Below the pieces are notes generated by a model, which searched no databases, had not been told where the DNA came from, and saw nothing but the letters and a program-made list of their open reading frames with translations. A program made the translations under genes and the position numbers. From Croceivirga lutea (GTDB lineage Bacteria; Bacteroidota; Bacteroidia; Flavobacteriales; Flavobacteriaceae), in NCBI RefSeq assembly GCF_014235875.1, contig NZ_JACJUK010000001.1, positions 434,001 to 498,000 on the forward strand: 64,000 nt of DNA. The letters run 5' to 3'. This document shows, in pieces, positions 17,704 to 25,977 of the stretch. Within the stretch, counting starts at the first letter, position 1; every line of letters starts with the position of its first letter.

Positions 17704-18540
17704 ATGAAAAAAGTTATTTTAACAGGTGTTGCCGCAACGCTATTGTTGTCCGCTTGTGTATCAAAGAAGAAGTATGTAGCCTTAGAGGAGAACTTAGCGC
17801 AAACACAATCACAATTATCTAAGACGCAAGTTGAAAAAGAAGAACTAGAAACTAAACTTTCTAAAATAGAAGCTCGTGTTGCTGAATACAATGCTAAAAT
17901 TAATTCGTTAAAAGAAATTAGTGATAGCCAATATACCATAGAAAATGGTCAGGTAATGAGCAACGATACCAAAGCGAAGCTAGAAAACACTTTAAAAGAA
18001 ATTGACCCAGCAAAAGTTGCTGAAGCCAAAACAATGGAAGATAAAGTGAATTTAGCCATATCTCATAACCTTAAGAAATCTATTTCTGGTGAAGATGCTG
18101 ATGATATAGATGTATTTGTTGATAAAACTGTAGTAATGATTAATATTTCTGATAATCTTTTATTCAGAACAGGAAGCTACAGCATTAATAAAAAAGCTGA
18201 CGGTATTTTGGGTAAGTTGGCAGAAGTAATCAACTCTGAACCAAGTATGGAGGTAATGGTTGAAGGGCATACAGATGACCGCTCAATCAGCACTCCTATG
18301 TTAGAAGACAACTGGGATTTAAGTGTAAAGCGTGCTACCTCAGTAGTGAGAAAATTACAGAAAGATTTTAACGTGGACCCTACCCAATTAATTGCTGCCG
18401 GTAGAAGTGAGTATCAGCCTTTGGTTGAGAATACTGACAAAGACAGTATGGCAAAAAACAGAAGAACTAGAATTGTTATAATTCCAGATTTAGACAAGTT
18501 CTTTGCGCTTTTAGATTCAGAAGCAGAAACACAGCCTTAA
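17704..18540 (+). CDS. OmpA-family peptidoglycan-binding lipoprotein
   Basis: The 278-aa product starts MKKVILTGVAATLLLSAC with a lipobox (Cys18). A coiled coil (about 25-75, LEENLAQTQSQLSKTQVEKEELETKL) leads to an OmpA C-terminal domain (about 145-265) with LLFRTGSYSINKKADGILGKLAEVI, VEGHTDDRSI and NRRTRIVIIP. The domain binds diaminopimelate in peptidoglycan and ties the outer membrane to the wall. An upstream in-frame ATG at 17620 would destroy the lipoprotein signal and sits in the previous terminator, so 17704 was chosen. Confidence 0.9.
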   Translation: MKKVILTGVAATLLLSACVSKKKYVALEENLAQTQSQLSKTQVEKEELETKLSKIEARVAEYNAKINSLKEISDSQYTIENGQVMSNDTKAKLENTLKEIDPAKVAEAKTMEDKVNLAISHNLKKSISGEDADDIDVFVDKTVVMINISDNLLFRTGSYSINKKADGILGKLAEVINSEPSMEVMVEGHTDDRSISTPMLEDNWDLSVKRATSVVRKLQKDFNVDPTQLIAAGRSEYQPLVENTDKDSMAKNRRTRIVIIPDLDKFFALLDSEAETQP

Positions 18541-18560
18541 AAAGTAACCATATTAAATAG

Positions 18561-18595
18561 AAAAGGGACGCACAATAAGGCGTCCCTTTTTTTTT
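18561..18595. terminator. Bidirectional intrinsic terminator between the OmpA and M14 genes
   Basis: AAAAGGGACGC pairs perfectly with GCGTCCCTTTT over an 8-nt loop and is followed by a long T run. The reverse orientation also ends in a T stretch, so it can serve both convergent genes. Confidence 0.85.
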
Positions 18596-18609
18596 AAATT
18601 GGTTGGTTT

Positions 18610-20079
18610 CTATTTGTAAATCAAAGCGTTACCAAACTCTTGCGCGTCTAAAGGTTTACTCAAGTCTAAAAGAAAACCGTTTAGTACTGCATGGGTATAT
18701 TTTCCATCCTTTTTTAAGAAGAAATTTGGTGTAATTCCTGGTCGTAGATTAAACTCAGGTAATTCAAACTCCTCTGGCACCAGATTAATTCGTGCCTTTT
18801 GAAAGGGTTTTACCTCTTCCATACCTTTGGCTCGTAAATAGGCAAAACCAGAAGTAACAAAGTCTTCATAGTCTGTCACCATTTCAAAATTCACTGGAAG
18901 TTCAATAATTTGTTCAGTTACTTTTGGGGCTACTAAGGTATATCCAGTAGCATCAAATGTTTCATAACCGTAGTAGGTAGATAAATCGCCTTGGTCAGCA
19001 ATGATACTTTCATAGTGGAATTTATCATGATTTCTATCATCAACTTCATTTCTATAAATTCCCAAATCCAATTGATACGGTATACTATCTATATGGTAGG
19101 TTACATTAGTCAATTTTAAATCAAACATTTTACGGTCGTTATGGGGAATTTTCTCGTAATCTTCTATAGGGATATCTTTATAAGTGTTTTTTCCAATAGT
19201 GTATAAAGCAGACAAAATAGAAACATAGTTTAGTTTTCGAATTTCTTGCTTTTCTCTATCATTCTGGTATCCTCCAGACTCAATTAAAATTACCCCTGTT
19301 CCCCATTTAGTGAGGTTATCACCAAAGGCTCTAGGTTCAAAATCGTCAGAATAGCGGCCAACCTGGCCTGGCGCATATTTTTGAATGATGTTATTCATAA
19401 ATACAATGACCTTCATGGCATCTCCTCTAATTGTATTGATGTCTTTTTCATAATTAAAAGGAGGAGCTAGATATGAAATCGTTGCTGGTTTAGCTGTACG
19501 TTCTGCATTGTAGTAGCGACTTTGATCGTGAAGATTAAACCCAAATTTTGGATTTAAACTATCTCTAACCTTTTTAAGTGTTCTACCTTCAGGAGATTGT
19601 AAGCGAAGCGCATCTCTATTAATATCAATACCTAAAGCATTTCTACGAGTAAATAGTTGCGCCCCATCTGGATTCAGCATTGGTAGAAAATGAAGCTTAA
19701 CACGAGCTAAAATTTCTCTTTTTTCTTTAACAAAATCGTCTGAATTTAAAAAATTGAAAATATCAAAAATTGCCTGTGTTGCTGTGGGTTCGTCACCATG
19801 CATCTGAGACCATAAAAACACATCAATAGAACCTTTACCAATACTTATTAGATTTAAGTCTCTACCCTGTATAGACTCACCAACTTTAGTTACCGTAAAC
19901 TTTTTGTTCTTTTTAAGTTCATTAACTAATAATTGAACTTGATACGGTTTTATTCTACGCTTATCTAACGCATCTTCTTTATACTTATCATAAGTTTCAT
20001 AAAGTTGAGAGGTTAAATCTTCTTGCGCAGTATTACTTATAAAAAGCAACAGAAAAAAAGATAACAGACAGTATTTCAT
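18610..20079 (-). CDS. M14-family zinc carboxypeptidase
   Basis: The 489-aa product has a signal peptide (residues 1-18, ending SNTAQ) and an M14 peptidase domain. The zinc ligands begin in SQMHGDEPTATQ (His94, Glu97), followed by the substrate-binding MLNPDGAQLFTRRNALGIDINRD, the third ligand region GFNLHDQ and the catalytic LIESGGY. M14 enzymes remove C-terminal residues from peptides or peptidoglycan stem peptides. The start at 20079, 5 bp after the amidase stop, gives a clean signal peptide; an earlier ATG at 20127 lies inside the amidase gene. Co-transcription with the amidase suggests cell-wall or murein-peptide turnover. Confidence 0.87.
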   Translation of the reverse strand: MKYCLLSFFLLLFISNTAQEDLTSQLYETYDKYKEDALDKRRIKPYQVQLLVNELKKNKKFTVTKVGESIQGRDLNLISIGKGSIDVFLWSQMHGDEPTATQAIFDIFNFLNSDDFVKEKREILARVKLHFLPMLNPDGAQLFTRRNALGIDINRDALRLQSPEGRTLKKVRDSLNPKFGFNLHDQSRYYNAERTAKPATISYLAPPFNYEKDINTIRGDAMKVIVFMNNIIQKYAPGQVGRYSDDFEPRAFGDNLTKWGTGVILIESGGYQNDREKQEIRKLNYVSILSALYTIGKNTYKDIPIEDYEKIPHNDRKMFDLKLTNVTYHIDSIPYQLDLGIYRNEVDDRNHDKFHYESIIADQGDLSTYYGYETFDATGYTLVAPKVTEQIIELPVNFEMVTDYEDFVTSGFAYLRAKGMEEVKPFQKARINLVPEEFELPEFNLRPGITPNFFLKKDGKYTHAVLNGFLLDLSKPLDAQEFGNALIYK

Positions 20080-20083
20080 TGGT

Positions 20084-20740
20084 CTAGTTTTTAGGAACGG
20101 CCTCAAAATTAAAATTTTTAGTGGCATTACGAACTACATTTAAAAATTCCTCACTCGGGTCATCTTTTTCGGTACGGTATCCTTCATCCACTTCTAACCA
20201 CAGTTTATGACCTTCAAACTGGGTATATTCGCTATGTCCAATCAAATAACGAATAGGATATTTTTTAGCAAGATATTTTACCAATTTAATATTAGCTTTT
20301 TCTTGAGCCTTGGTTAATGGTAAGTCTGGCGTTCCACCCACATTTTCAATACCTATGGCACAGTGGTTTAACCCAATAACATGTCTTGCCATAAAGTTTT
20401 CTGGCATTAAACGGTATACAGTACCATCTCTATCAACCACAAATTGTGAGGAAACATTTAATCCACTAACATTTTGTAAATCTGGGCGCCAGCCTGGTAG
20501 CGTAGCTGGGTTAAAAGCAGCAAATGTTTCATTATAGGTTGGTAAAACAGTATGGTGTAATACAATCATTTTTGGTGTAATGGTAATACTATCACGTTTT
20601 AAATCATAGCGGGTTTCTAGGTATTCTTGAGTCAAGGTTGTACGTTGCTTATTAAAAACAATAGGGTCATCTACTATTCTTTTTTCTATAGAACAAGACC
20701 AAAACAGTATGGTCATAAGTAAAAAAAGTAACTTTTTCAT
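20084..20740 (-). CDS. N-acetylmuramoyl-L-alanine amidase (Amidase_2), lipoprotein
   Basis: The 218-aa product has a lipoprotein signal (ILFWSC, Cys16) and an Amidase_2/PGRP-like domain with MIVLHHTVLP (first zinc His), SSQFVVDRDGTVYRLMPEN, CAIGIENVGGTP and LIGHSEYTQFEGHKLW. These enzymes cut the amide bond between muramic acid and the stem peptide. It is followed directly by the M14 peptidase gene, consistent with stepwise recycling of wall fragments outside the cytoplasm. It is divergent from the serine hydrolase at 20794. Confidence 0.9.
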   Translation of the reverse strand: MKKLLFLLMTILFWSCSIEKRIVDDPIVFNKQRTTLTQEYLETRYDLKRDSITITPKMIVLHHTVLPTYNETFAAFNPATLPGWRPDLQNVSGLNVSSQFVVDRDGTVYRLMPENFMARHVIGLNHCAIGIENVGGTPDLPLTKAQEKANIKLVKYLAKKYPIRYLIGHSEYTQFEGHKLWLEVDEGYRTEKDDPSEEFLNVVRNATKNFNFEAVPKN

Positions 20741-20793
20741 TCGTAATAATTGGTATAACTTAGAGCGTTTAAGTTACTATAAAACCAACGTTA

Positions 20794-22128
20794 ATGAAAT
20801 GGATTAAGAGAATTCTACTGCTTTTAGTAGTAATTGTGGGAGTCCTATTATACTTCAACTACCCTAAACTCAATATTATATCTGGTTATGCCTCAAAATA
20901 TATGGCCTCTAGTGTTTTAATTGCTGGTCATCAACCCGGTTATGTAAATCAAACCGATTTGCAAATGCCGCTTATAGAATTGGCCACAACTAGCTATGAT
21001 AAAACCGTGCAACAAGCGTCTGCTGATGTATACGGCTTGCTCGAACGAAAAGCAATAGACAGACAGGGCTTAGGTGCAGTTTTGGTGAGTGATGATTATA
21101 AAGAAGAAAAGAATTTTTTACAACCACAACGCAACCAAAAATTTGATTCTCTTCCCTACCCTTTTGGGCATTTACCGGCTAAAGATTCCATTTTTCCCGA
21201 AATAGACCAAGCAGCATTTAACAGAGCTGTTGCTTTGCCCTTTGCTAATAATGAAATTCAAAAAACAAGAACACTTTTAATACTATATAAAGGCCACCTA
21301 GTTCATGAGAATTATGTAGATGATTTTACCAAAGACACACCGGTTTTAGGTTGGTCTATGACCAAAAGTGTTCTTGCTACTTGTTTTGGAATTCTGCAAC
21401 ATCAAGGAAAAATAGACGTGAACTGGCCGGCTCCAATAACGGAATGGGAAAATGATGACCGCAAAAACATAACTATTAACCATTTACTACGTATGCAGAG
21501 TGGTTTAGCTTGGGAAGAAGATTACAGCGCTATTTCTGACGTTACTAAAATGCTGTTTTTAGATGATGATATGACGTTAGCTCAAAAACAAAAAGAAGCA
21601 ATTGCTAATCCAACAGAAATTTGGAATTATTCTTCGGGGACAACCAATTTATTGTCAGGAATTTTACGCCAACAATTTAGAACACATCAAGAATATTTAG
21701 ATTATCCATACGCTAATCTACTCGACAAAATAGGTGCACACAGTTTTTTAATTGAAGCTGATTATGCAGGTAATTATGTGGGCTCCTCTTATGGTTGGGC
21801 CTCTACTAGAGATTGGGCAAGACTAGGACAATTGTATTTAAATAAAGGTAATTGGAATGGAGAACAGCTATTTGACACCAATTGGGTAGATTATATTACC
21901 ACACCTACAGCAAATAGTAATGGAACTTACGGCGGTCAATTTTGGTTAAATGCCGAAGGGGTATATCCAGATGTTCCAAAAGACTTATATAGCATGAATG
22001 GGTTTCAAGGACAGTTTGTGTTTATAATACCGTCTAAAGACTTGGTGGTTGTTAGAACTGGTCTTGCTGAGAATCCAATTTTTGATGTTAATGCCTTTTT
22101 AAGCGCTTTAGTAGCAGCAATCAATTAG
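20794..22128 (+). CDS. Beta-lactamase-family (class C-like) serine hydrolase
   Basis: The 444-aa product has an N-terminal membrane segment (residues 5-22) that may be an uncleaved anchor. The serine beta-lactamase/transpeptidase-like domain (about 155-440) shows SMTK (Ser188, Lys191) as the SxxK nucleophile motif, NYSSGTTNLLS as the YxS/N element, and a late NGFQGQFVFIIPSKDLVVVRTG strand. Family members are esterases, D-aminopeptidases or penicillin-binding proteins; actual beta-lactam resistance is unlikely to be their role. It is followed by the tandem hairpin array. Confidence 0.85.
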   Translation: MKWIKRILLLLVVIVGVLLYFNYPKLNIISGYASKYMASSVLIAGHQPGYVNQTDLQMPLIELATTSYDKTVQQASADVYGLLERKAIDRQGLGAVLVSDDYKEEKNFLQPQRNQKFDSLPYPFGHLPAKDSIFPEIDQAAFNRAVALPFANNEIQKTRTLLILYKGHLVHENYVDDFTKDTPVLGWSMTKSVLATCFGILQHQGKIDVNWPAPITEWENDDRKNITINHLLRMQSGLAWEEDYSAISDVTKMLFLDDDMTLAQKQKEAIANPTEIWNYSSGTTNLLSGILRQQFRTHQEYLDYPYANLLDKIGAHSFLIEADYAGNYVGSSYGWASTRDWARLGQLYLNKGNWNGEQLFDTNWVDYITTPTANSNGTYGGQFWLNAEGVYPDVPKDLYSMNGFQGQFVFIIPSKDLVVVRTGLAENPIFDVNAFLSALVAAIN

Positions 22129-22267
22129 GAAATAACAATTTGATAGGGCCAAACCACAATCTCTTCTTACTACGCAACAATATTTTTCTTTGCGAGAACA
22201 CCTAATATAGATTTACACTGTAATAATAACGAAAGTAAATTTTTTCATTTTCATATAGTGTTCTCGT

Positions 22268-22302
22268 AAAAGGGCTTTGATCGCAAGACAAGGCTCTTTT
22301 TT
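22268..22302 (+). terminator. Array hairpin 1 (terminator-like)
   Basis: AAAGGGCTTTG pairs with CAAGGCTCTTT over a 9-nt loop with two G-T pairs and is followed by T residues. It is repeated with compensating changes at 22513 and 22759. Confidence 0.6.
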
Positions 22303-22512
22303 GTTTCTACCCATTACGTGTACTTCACTATGCATTTGCAAATAGTTATAAAGATTCTGGTAATAACCTAAATCGTAATTACAGTTTAACAGTGCAAAAC
22401 CACAAGCTACGCTAGCTACACAACAATAATTTCTATTGCAATAACACCCAACCTACATTTACCATGTAATAATAACGAAAGTAAATTTTTCATTTTCATA
22501 TAGTGTTCTCGT

Positions 22513-22547
22513 AAAAGGGCTTTGATCGCAAGACAAAGCTCTTTTTT
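22513..22547 (+). terminator. Array hairpin 2 (terminator-like)
   Basis: AAAGGGCTTTG pairs with CAAAGCTCTTT. The T-G wobble of hairpin 1 is here a T-A pair, and a T run follows. Confidence 0.6.
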
Positions 22548-22758
22548 GTTTCTATTCCTTACGTATACTTCACTACATATTGCCAAATAGTCATAAAGAT
22601 TAAGGCATAAGAAAAAATCATAATTACAATTTAACAGCGCCAAACCACAAGGTCTACTAGCTACACAACAATAATTTCTCTTGCCATAACACCCAACGTA
22701 CATTTACCATGTAATAATTCAGAAAGTAAATTTTTTCATTTTCATATAGTGTTCTCGT

Positions 22759-22791
22759 AAAAGGGCCTTGATCGTAAGACAAGGCTCTTTT
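22759..22791 (+). terminator. Array hairpin 3 (terminator-like)
   Basis: AAAGGGCCTTG pairs with CAAGGCTCTTT. The T-G wobble of hairpin 1 is here a C-G pair. Homology with the other units stops shortly after this hairpin. Confidence 0.6.
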
Positions 22792-23079
22792 CTATTTAGA
22801 ACAGTACTATGGTTAATGACTTAAATGAGAAAATCTTATAATACTTAGTAAGGATTTTCAAGCGCTATAAAATCATTTTGTTGTGGTATGCTTTTCTTTT
22901 TTAAATTGTTTACTTCTTTTACCTTCCTTAATTACACGTTATTTTTTTTACTACTGAATTTCAATTTTGTTGGTACTACCGTGCTATGTCAATATTTTTT
23001 GCTACATGAAATTCTTCTTGTTATTTACAAAAGATGTGACTTTTTCATAGTTTGGTGTCTTATAGATAAAATAAGAACC

Positions 23080-23481
23080 ATGAAGAAAATTGTTTTACTG
23101 CTTGCCTTTATTGTTGCACCACTTGTAGTTGCTCAAGCTCAGGAAGTTGAAAACACTGAAGATGTTGAAGAAATTAGTGTTGAAACTACCGAAGTTGATA
23201 GAAAAAAGTCGGATAAGCAACTTAAAATTGAAGAAAAAGAGGCTAAGAAAACAATAAAAACGCTCAAAAAACAAAACAAACTAGAACGTTCAATTCTAGG
23301 TTTAGAAAATACTATTAAAACAGATGGTATTAAACTAGAAAAATTAAGGGAGCGTCATTCTAGCACAAATAACAAACTGTCAGATGTACAACGAGAAAAG
23401 CTTGAACTTAAAATTGCCAAGCTTGAGATGAAGACAGCAAAGAACAAAGCAAAGCTTAAGAAGCTTCGTAAGAAACTATAG
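23080..23481 (+). CDS. Small secreted coiled-coil protein
   Basis: The 133-aa product has a signal peptide (residues 1-21, ending VAQAQ), a short acidic segment, and then a Lys/Glu/Leu-rich helical region (about 45-133) with heptad-like periodicity and a strongly basic C-terminus (KNKAKLKKLRKKL). No family was recognised; it is likely a periplasmic coiled coil. The reading frame stays open back to 22888, but that extension is unlike protein-coding sequence and hides the signal peptide, so the ATG at 23080 was chosen. A bidirectional terminator separates it from menB. Confidence 0.75.
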   Translation: MKKIVLLLAFIVAPLVVAQAQEVENTEDVEEISVETTEVDRKKSDKQLKIEEKEAKKTIKTLKKQNKLERSILGLENTIKTDGIKLEKLRERHSSTNNKLSDVQREKLELKIAKLEMKTAKNKAKLKKLRKKL

Positions 23482-23512
23482 ATTAGTATATTTTTTGGTT
23501 GATTGATTGATA

Positions 23513-23545
23513 AAATGGATTCCTTTTTGTTAAGGAATCCATTTA
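23513..23545. terminator. Bidirectional terminator overlapping the menB stop
   Basis: AAATGGATTCCTT pairs perfectly with AAGGAATCCATTT around a short T-rich loop. One stem arm contains the last codons and stop of menB (stop at 23530-23532), so terminator and coding end share sequence. It serves the convergent gene at 23080 as well. Confidence 0.75.
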
Positions 23546-24372
23546 TTTTTTCCAAAATCTGGCTTTCGCTTTTCTAAGAACGCATTTCTACCTTCAATAG
23601 CTTCCTCTGTCATATAAGCTAAACGTGTGGCTTCACCTGCAAATACTTGTTGACCCACCATACCATCATCAGTAAGATTCATAGCAAATTTTAGCATTTT
23701 AATTGAAGTAGGTGATTTTTCTAATACCTCTTGGGCCCACTCATAAGCGGTTTGTTCCAACTCATTATGTGGAATTACAGCATTCACCATTCCCATTTCA
23801 TAAGCCTCTTGAGCAGAATAATTTCTACCCAAAAAGAAAATCTCACGAGCTTTTTTCTGCCCTACCATTTTTGCCAAATACGCAGAACCATATCCACCGT
23901 CAAAACTGGTTACATCAGCATCTGTTTGCTTAAAAATTGCGTGTTCTTTACTCGCCAATGTCATATCACAAACAACATGTAAACTATGGCCACCACCCAC
24001 AGCCCAACCAGGCACCACAGCAATAACTACCTTAGGCATAAAACGAATTAAGCGTTGAACTTCTAAAATATTTAAACGGTGATATCCATCTTCGCCTACA
24101 TAGCCTTTATGACCACGCGCTTTTTGGTCGCCCCCACTACAAAATGCCCATTTACCATCTTTACTAGAGGGACCTTCTCCAGAAAGTAGAACAACACCAA
24201 TGCTAGTATCTTCTTGAGCATCATAAAATGCTTTGTACAATTCGCTTGTAGTTTTAGGTCGAAAAGCATTACGTACATCAGGTCTATTAAATGCTATTCG
24301 TGCAACGCCGTTACATTTCTTATAGGTAATATCTTCAAATTCAATGGCTGTTTGCCAATTTGGTTCTTGCAT
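23530..24372 (-). CDS. menB: 1,4-dihydroxy-2-naphthoyl-CoA synthase MenB
   Basis: The 280-aa crotonase-family product shows MenB-specific segments: NRPDVRNAFRPKT near the N-terminus, SSKDGKWAFCSGGDQKARG (oxyanion/active loop), VPGWAVGGGHSLHVVCDMTLAS, and TDADVTSFDGGYGSAYLA with the MenB-typical Asp/Ser/Tyr positions. It closes the second ring in menaquinone synthesis from O-succinylbenzoyl-CoA. The gene stands alone here with its own promoter-like element and terminator; other men genes are outside the window. Confidence 0.95.
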   Translation of the reverse strand: MQEPNWQTAIEFEDITYKKCNGVARIAFNRPDVRNAFRPKTTSELYKAFYDAQEDTSIGVVLLSGEGPSSKDGKWAFCSGGDQKARGHKGYVGEDGYHRLNILEVQRLIRFMPKVVIAVVPGWAVGGGHSLHVVCDMTLASKEHAIFKQTDADVTSFDGGYGSAYLAKMVGQKKAREIFFLGRNYSAQEAYEMGMVNAVIPHNELEQTAYEWAQEVLEKSPTSIKMLKFAMNLTDDGMVGQQVFAGEATRLAYMTEEAIEGRNAFLEKRKPDFGKNKWIP

Positions 24373-24389
24373 GCTAAAAATTTTAGTTT

Positions 24390-24417
24390 CAAAGATACTT
24401 AGAAAGTAAAATTCAAA
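24390..24417 (-). promoter_or_regulatory. Candidate menB promoter
   Basis: On the minus strand TATCTTTG (24390-24397) matches the Bacteroidota -7 box TAnnTTTG exactly. A TTTG lies 16 bp upstream (24414-24417), shorter than the usual 19-21 bp spacing, though a TTTT at 19 bp is an alternative. The start would be about 12 nt before the ATG. Confidence 0.4.
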
Positions 24418-24469
24418 AAACTTAGGGTCAATTTGCTATCTTACCAAATATCTTATAGGTACTCATTCA

Positions 24470-25054
24470 ATGCAGCCTTCGCCAGCCGAAATAAAACAAG
24501 TTTTTAATACCGTAAGTCTACCTGCAACTGCGGTTGAACACATTGGCAGTAAGTTTGCTAAAATTGAATTGGTAAAAGATGATGTTCTGATAACGGCGAA
24601 TGATATAGTTACCACACAATACTATGTACTAACAGGTTGTTTACGAACGTTTTATTTGGCACCTAACGGAAAAGAACACACCTTACAGTTTGCCATTAAC
24701 GATTGGTGGATAAGCGATTATACGGCTTATTTTGAAGGTTCTAGAGCAATAATGACTATTGAGGTAATTGAAGCTTGTACCTTACTTAAAATTACGAAAG
24801 CAAATCTGGATAGGCTTTATGAAGAATTTCCTGTATTAGAGGCCTTTTTCAGAAAGAAATTAGAAAAGGCTTTCGCTAGTTTTCAAAAGCGAATTTTAGC
24901 CAATTTAGCTTTACCTGCCAAAGAAAGATATCTTCAGTTTATGCATACCTATCCCAATATAGAGCAGCATGTAAAAAATTACCACATTGCCTCATATTTG
25001 GGTATCACTACAGAAAGTTTAAGTAGAATTCGAAAAGAATTGGCTAATACATAG
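24470..25054 (+). CDS. Crp/Fnr-family transcriptional regulator
   Basis: The 194-aa product has a cyclic-nucleotide-binding-like jelly roll (about 20-115: LVKDDVLITANDIVTTQYYVLTGCLRTFY, HTLQFAINDWWISDY) and a helix-turn-helix (about 165-192: YHIASYLGITTESLSRIRKEL). The phosphate-binding cassette typical of cAMP binders is not evident, as in many short flavobacterial members, so it may sense something else. It precedes the DJ-1/PfpI gene by 74 bp in the same orientation and could regulate it (inference). Confidence 0.85.
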   Translation: MQPSPAEIKQVFNTVSLPATAVEHIGSKFAKIELVKDDVLITANDIVTTQYYVLTGCLRTFYLAPNGKEHTLQFAINDWWISDYTAYFEGSRAIMTIEVIEACTLLKITKANLDRLYEEFPVLEAFFRKKLEKAFASFQKRILANLALPAKERYLQFMHTYPNIEQHVKNYHIASYLGITTESLSRIRKELANT

Positions 25055-25095
25055 CTTTCTTATCATACATCAATTTTTACCTAAGCTGTGTCTCA

Positions 25096-25103
25096 TAATT
25101 TTG
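25096..25103 (+). promoter_or_regulatory. -7 promoter element of the DJ-1/PfpI gene
   Basis: TAATTTTG is an exact TAnnTTTG match located 25 bp before the ATG at 25129. The -33 position holds only a T-rich stretch. Confidence 0.4.
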
Positions 25104-25128
25104 TAGCTCAAAACAAAAAAACACAGCG

Positions 25129-25809
25129 ATGAAAACTATAGTATTTGTACTTACAAGTCACGAAGAGTTAGGAAATACGGGCGAAAAAACAGGTTTTTGG
25201 GTAGAAGAATTTGCAGCACCATATTACCTTTTAAAAGATAAGGGAGTAAACATCACACTGGCTTCACCTAAAGGCGGACAACCACCAATCGACCCCAAAA
25301 GTGAAATGGAAGACTTTCAAACACCAGCCACAGAACGTTTTAATCAAGACAAAGAAACGCAAGAGAAATTAGCGAATACTATAAAGCTAGAAAACGTGAA
25401 TCAAGAAGATTTTGATGCTGTTTTTTATCCTGGTGGCCACGGTCCGTTATGGGATTTAGCAACGGATAAAAATTCGATTAAACTTATAGAAGATTTTTAC
25501 AGAAACAGTAAGCCTGTAGCTGCTGTATGCCATGCTCCAGCAGTGTTCAAAAACACTAAGAACACTGACGGTAGCTTTTTAGTGAAAGGTAAAAAGGTAA
25601 CCGGTTTTACCAATACCGAAGAAGAAGCCGTACAATTAACAAATGTGGTTCCGTTCTTAGTTGAAGATATGCTTAAAGAAAATGGAGGTATTTATTTCAA
25701 AAAAGAAGATTGGAGTGCCCACGCTATAGCAGATGGTTTATTGATTACGGGTCAAAACCCAGCATCATCAGAAAAAGTTGCAGAACTTTTATGGCATCAG
25801 TTAAATTAA
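25129..25809 (+). CDS. DJ-1/PfpI-family class I glutamine amidotransferase-like protein (Hsp31 type)
   Basis: The 226-aa product has the DJ-1/PfpI fold of the Hsp31-like clade: GFWVEEFAAPY with an active-site Glu (residue 26 or 27), FYPGGHGPLWDL, and the nucleophile elbow AAVCHAPAVF (Cys134, His135). Such proteins act as glyoxalase III or chaperones against reactive aldehydes. It likely forms a stress-response pair with the Crp-like regulator upstream. Two hairpins follow the stop. Confidence 0.88.
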   Translation: MKTIVFVLTSHEELGNTGEKTGFWVEEFAAPYYLLKDKGVNITLASPKGGQPPIDPKSEMEDFQTPATERFNQDKETQEKLANTIKLENVNQEDFDAVFYPGGHGPLWDLATDKNSIKLIEDFYRNSKPVAAVCHAPAVFKNTKNTDGSFLVKGKKVTGFTNTEEEAVQLTNVVPFLVEDMLKENGGIYFKKEDWSAHAIADGLLITGQNPASSEKVAELLWHQLN

Positions 25810-25841
25810 AAGTTTACCTCCCCCCTATTTTGGTAAACTTT
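25809..25841 (+). other. Perfect inverted repeat directly after the DJ-1/PfpI stop
   Basis: AAAGTTTACC and GGTAAACTTT form a perfect 10-bp stem around a 13-nt C/T-rich loop. It starts at the last base of the stop codon and has no long T run, so it may protect the mRNA end or bind a protein. The terminator proper follows at 25844. Confidence 0.5.
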
Positions 25842-25843
25842 AG

Positions 25844-25878
25844 AAACGGTTTGAAAATTTTTCAGGCCGTTTTTTTTG
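25844..25878 (+). terminator. Intrinsic terminator after the DJ-1/PfpI gene
   Basis: AAACGGTTTGA pairs with TCAGGCCGTTT (two G-T pairs) and is followed by a run of T. A closely related hairpin with the same flank occurs at 32784. Confidence 0.7.
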
Positions 25879-25977
25879 TGTTAATATCTCAAGAAAAACG
25901 ATTGCTGTTGCATACCCGCTAGCAGGTATTGTTTTACAGCATTTTTTACGATAGCTTTAAGTGCTAAAAAACTGCGC

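Larger units (their letters stand above)
22148..22791. repeat. Tandem array of about 245-bp units with a conserved hairpin
   Basis: Three related copies are arranged head to tail. The marker GTAATAATAAC (GTAATAATTCA in the third) occurs at 22220, 22466 and 22711, giving periods of 246 and 245 bp. A CCAAACCACAA-like marker recurs at about 22149, 22395 and 22640. The best conserved block in each copy is about 85-90 bp and runs through GAAAGTAAA, TTTTCATATAGTGTTCTCG and then a hairpin. In the first copy GAGAACAC (22193-22200) is an inverted partner of GTGTTCTC (22258-22265); the partner is degraded in copies 2 and 3. No coding sequence of credible length is present. Confidence 0.8.

Noticed and set aside
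20794-22128. Antibiotic-resistance beta-lactamase
   Set aside because: The SxxK/YxS hydrolase fold here belongs to the broad esterase/peptidase-like group; sequence alone does not support true beta-lactamase activity.
22416-22703. 95-codon minus-strand ORF in the hairpin array
   Set aside because: Composition (Cys/Leu-rich, irregular) is unlike a protein. It spans one unit and part of the next, and the equivalent frame is broken in the other copies.
22888-23079. N-terminal extension of the coiled-coil protein at 23080
   Set aside because: The 64 extra residues are Phe/Leu-rich translation of A+T-rich DNA and would bury a clear signal peptide.
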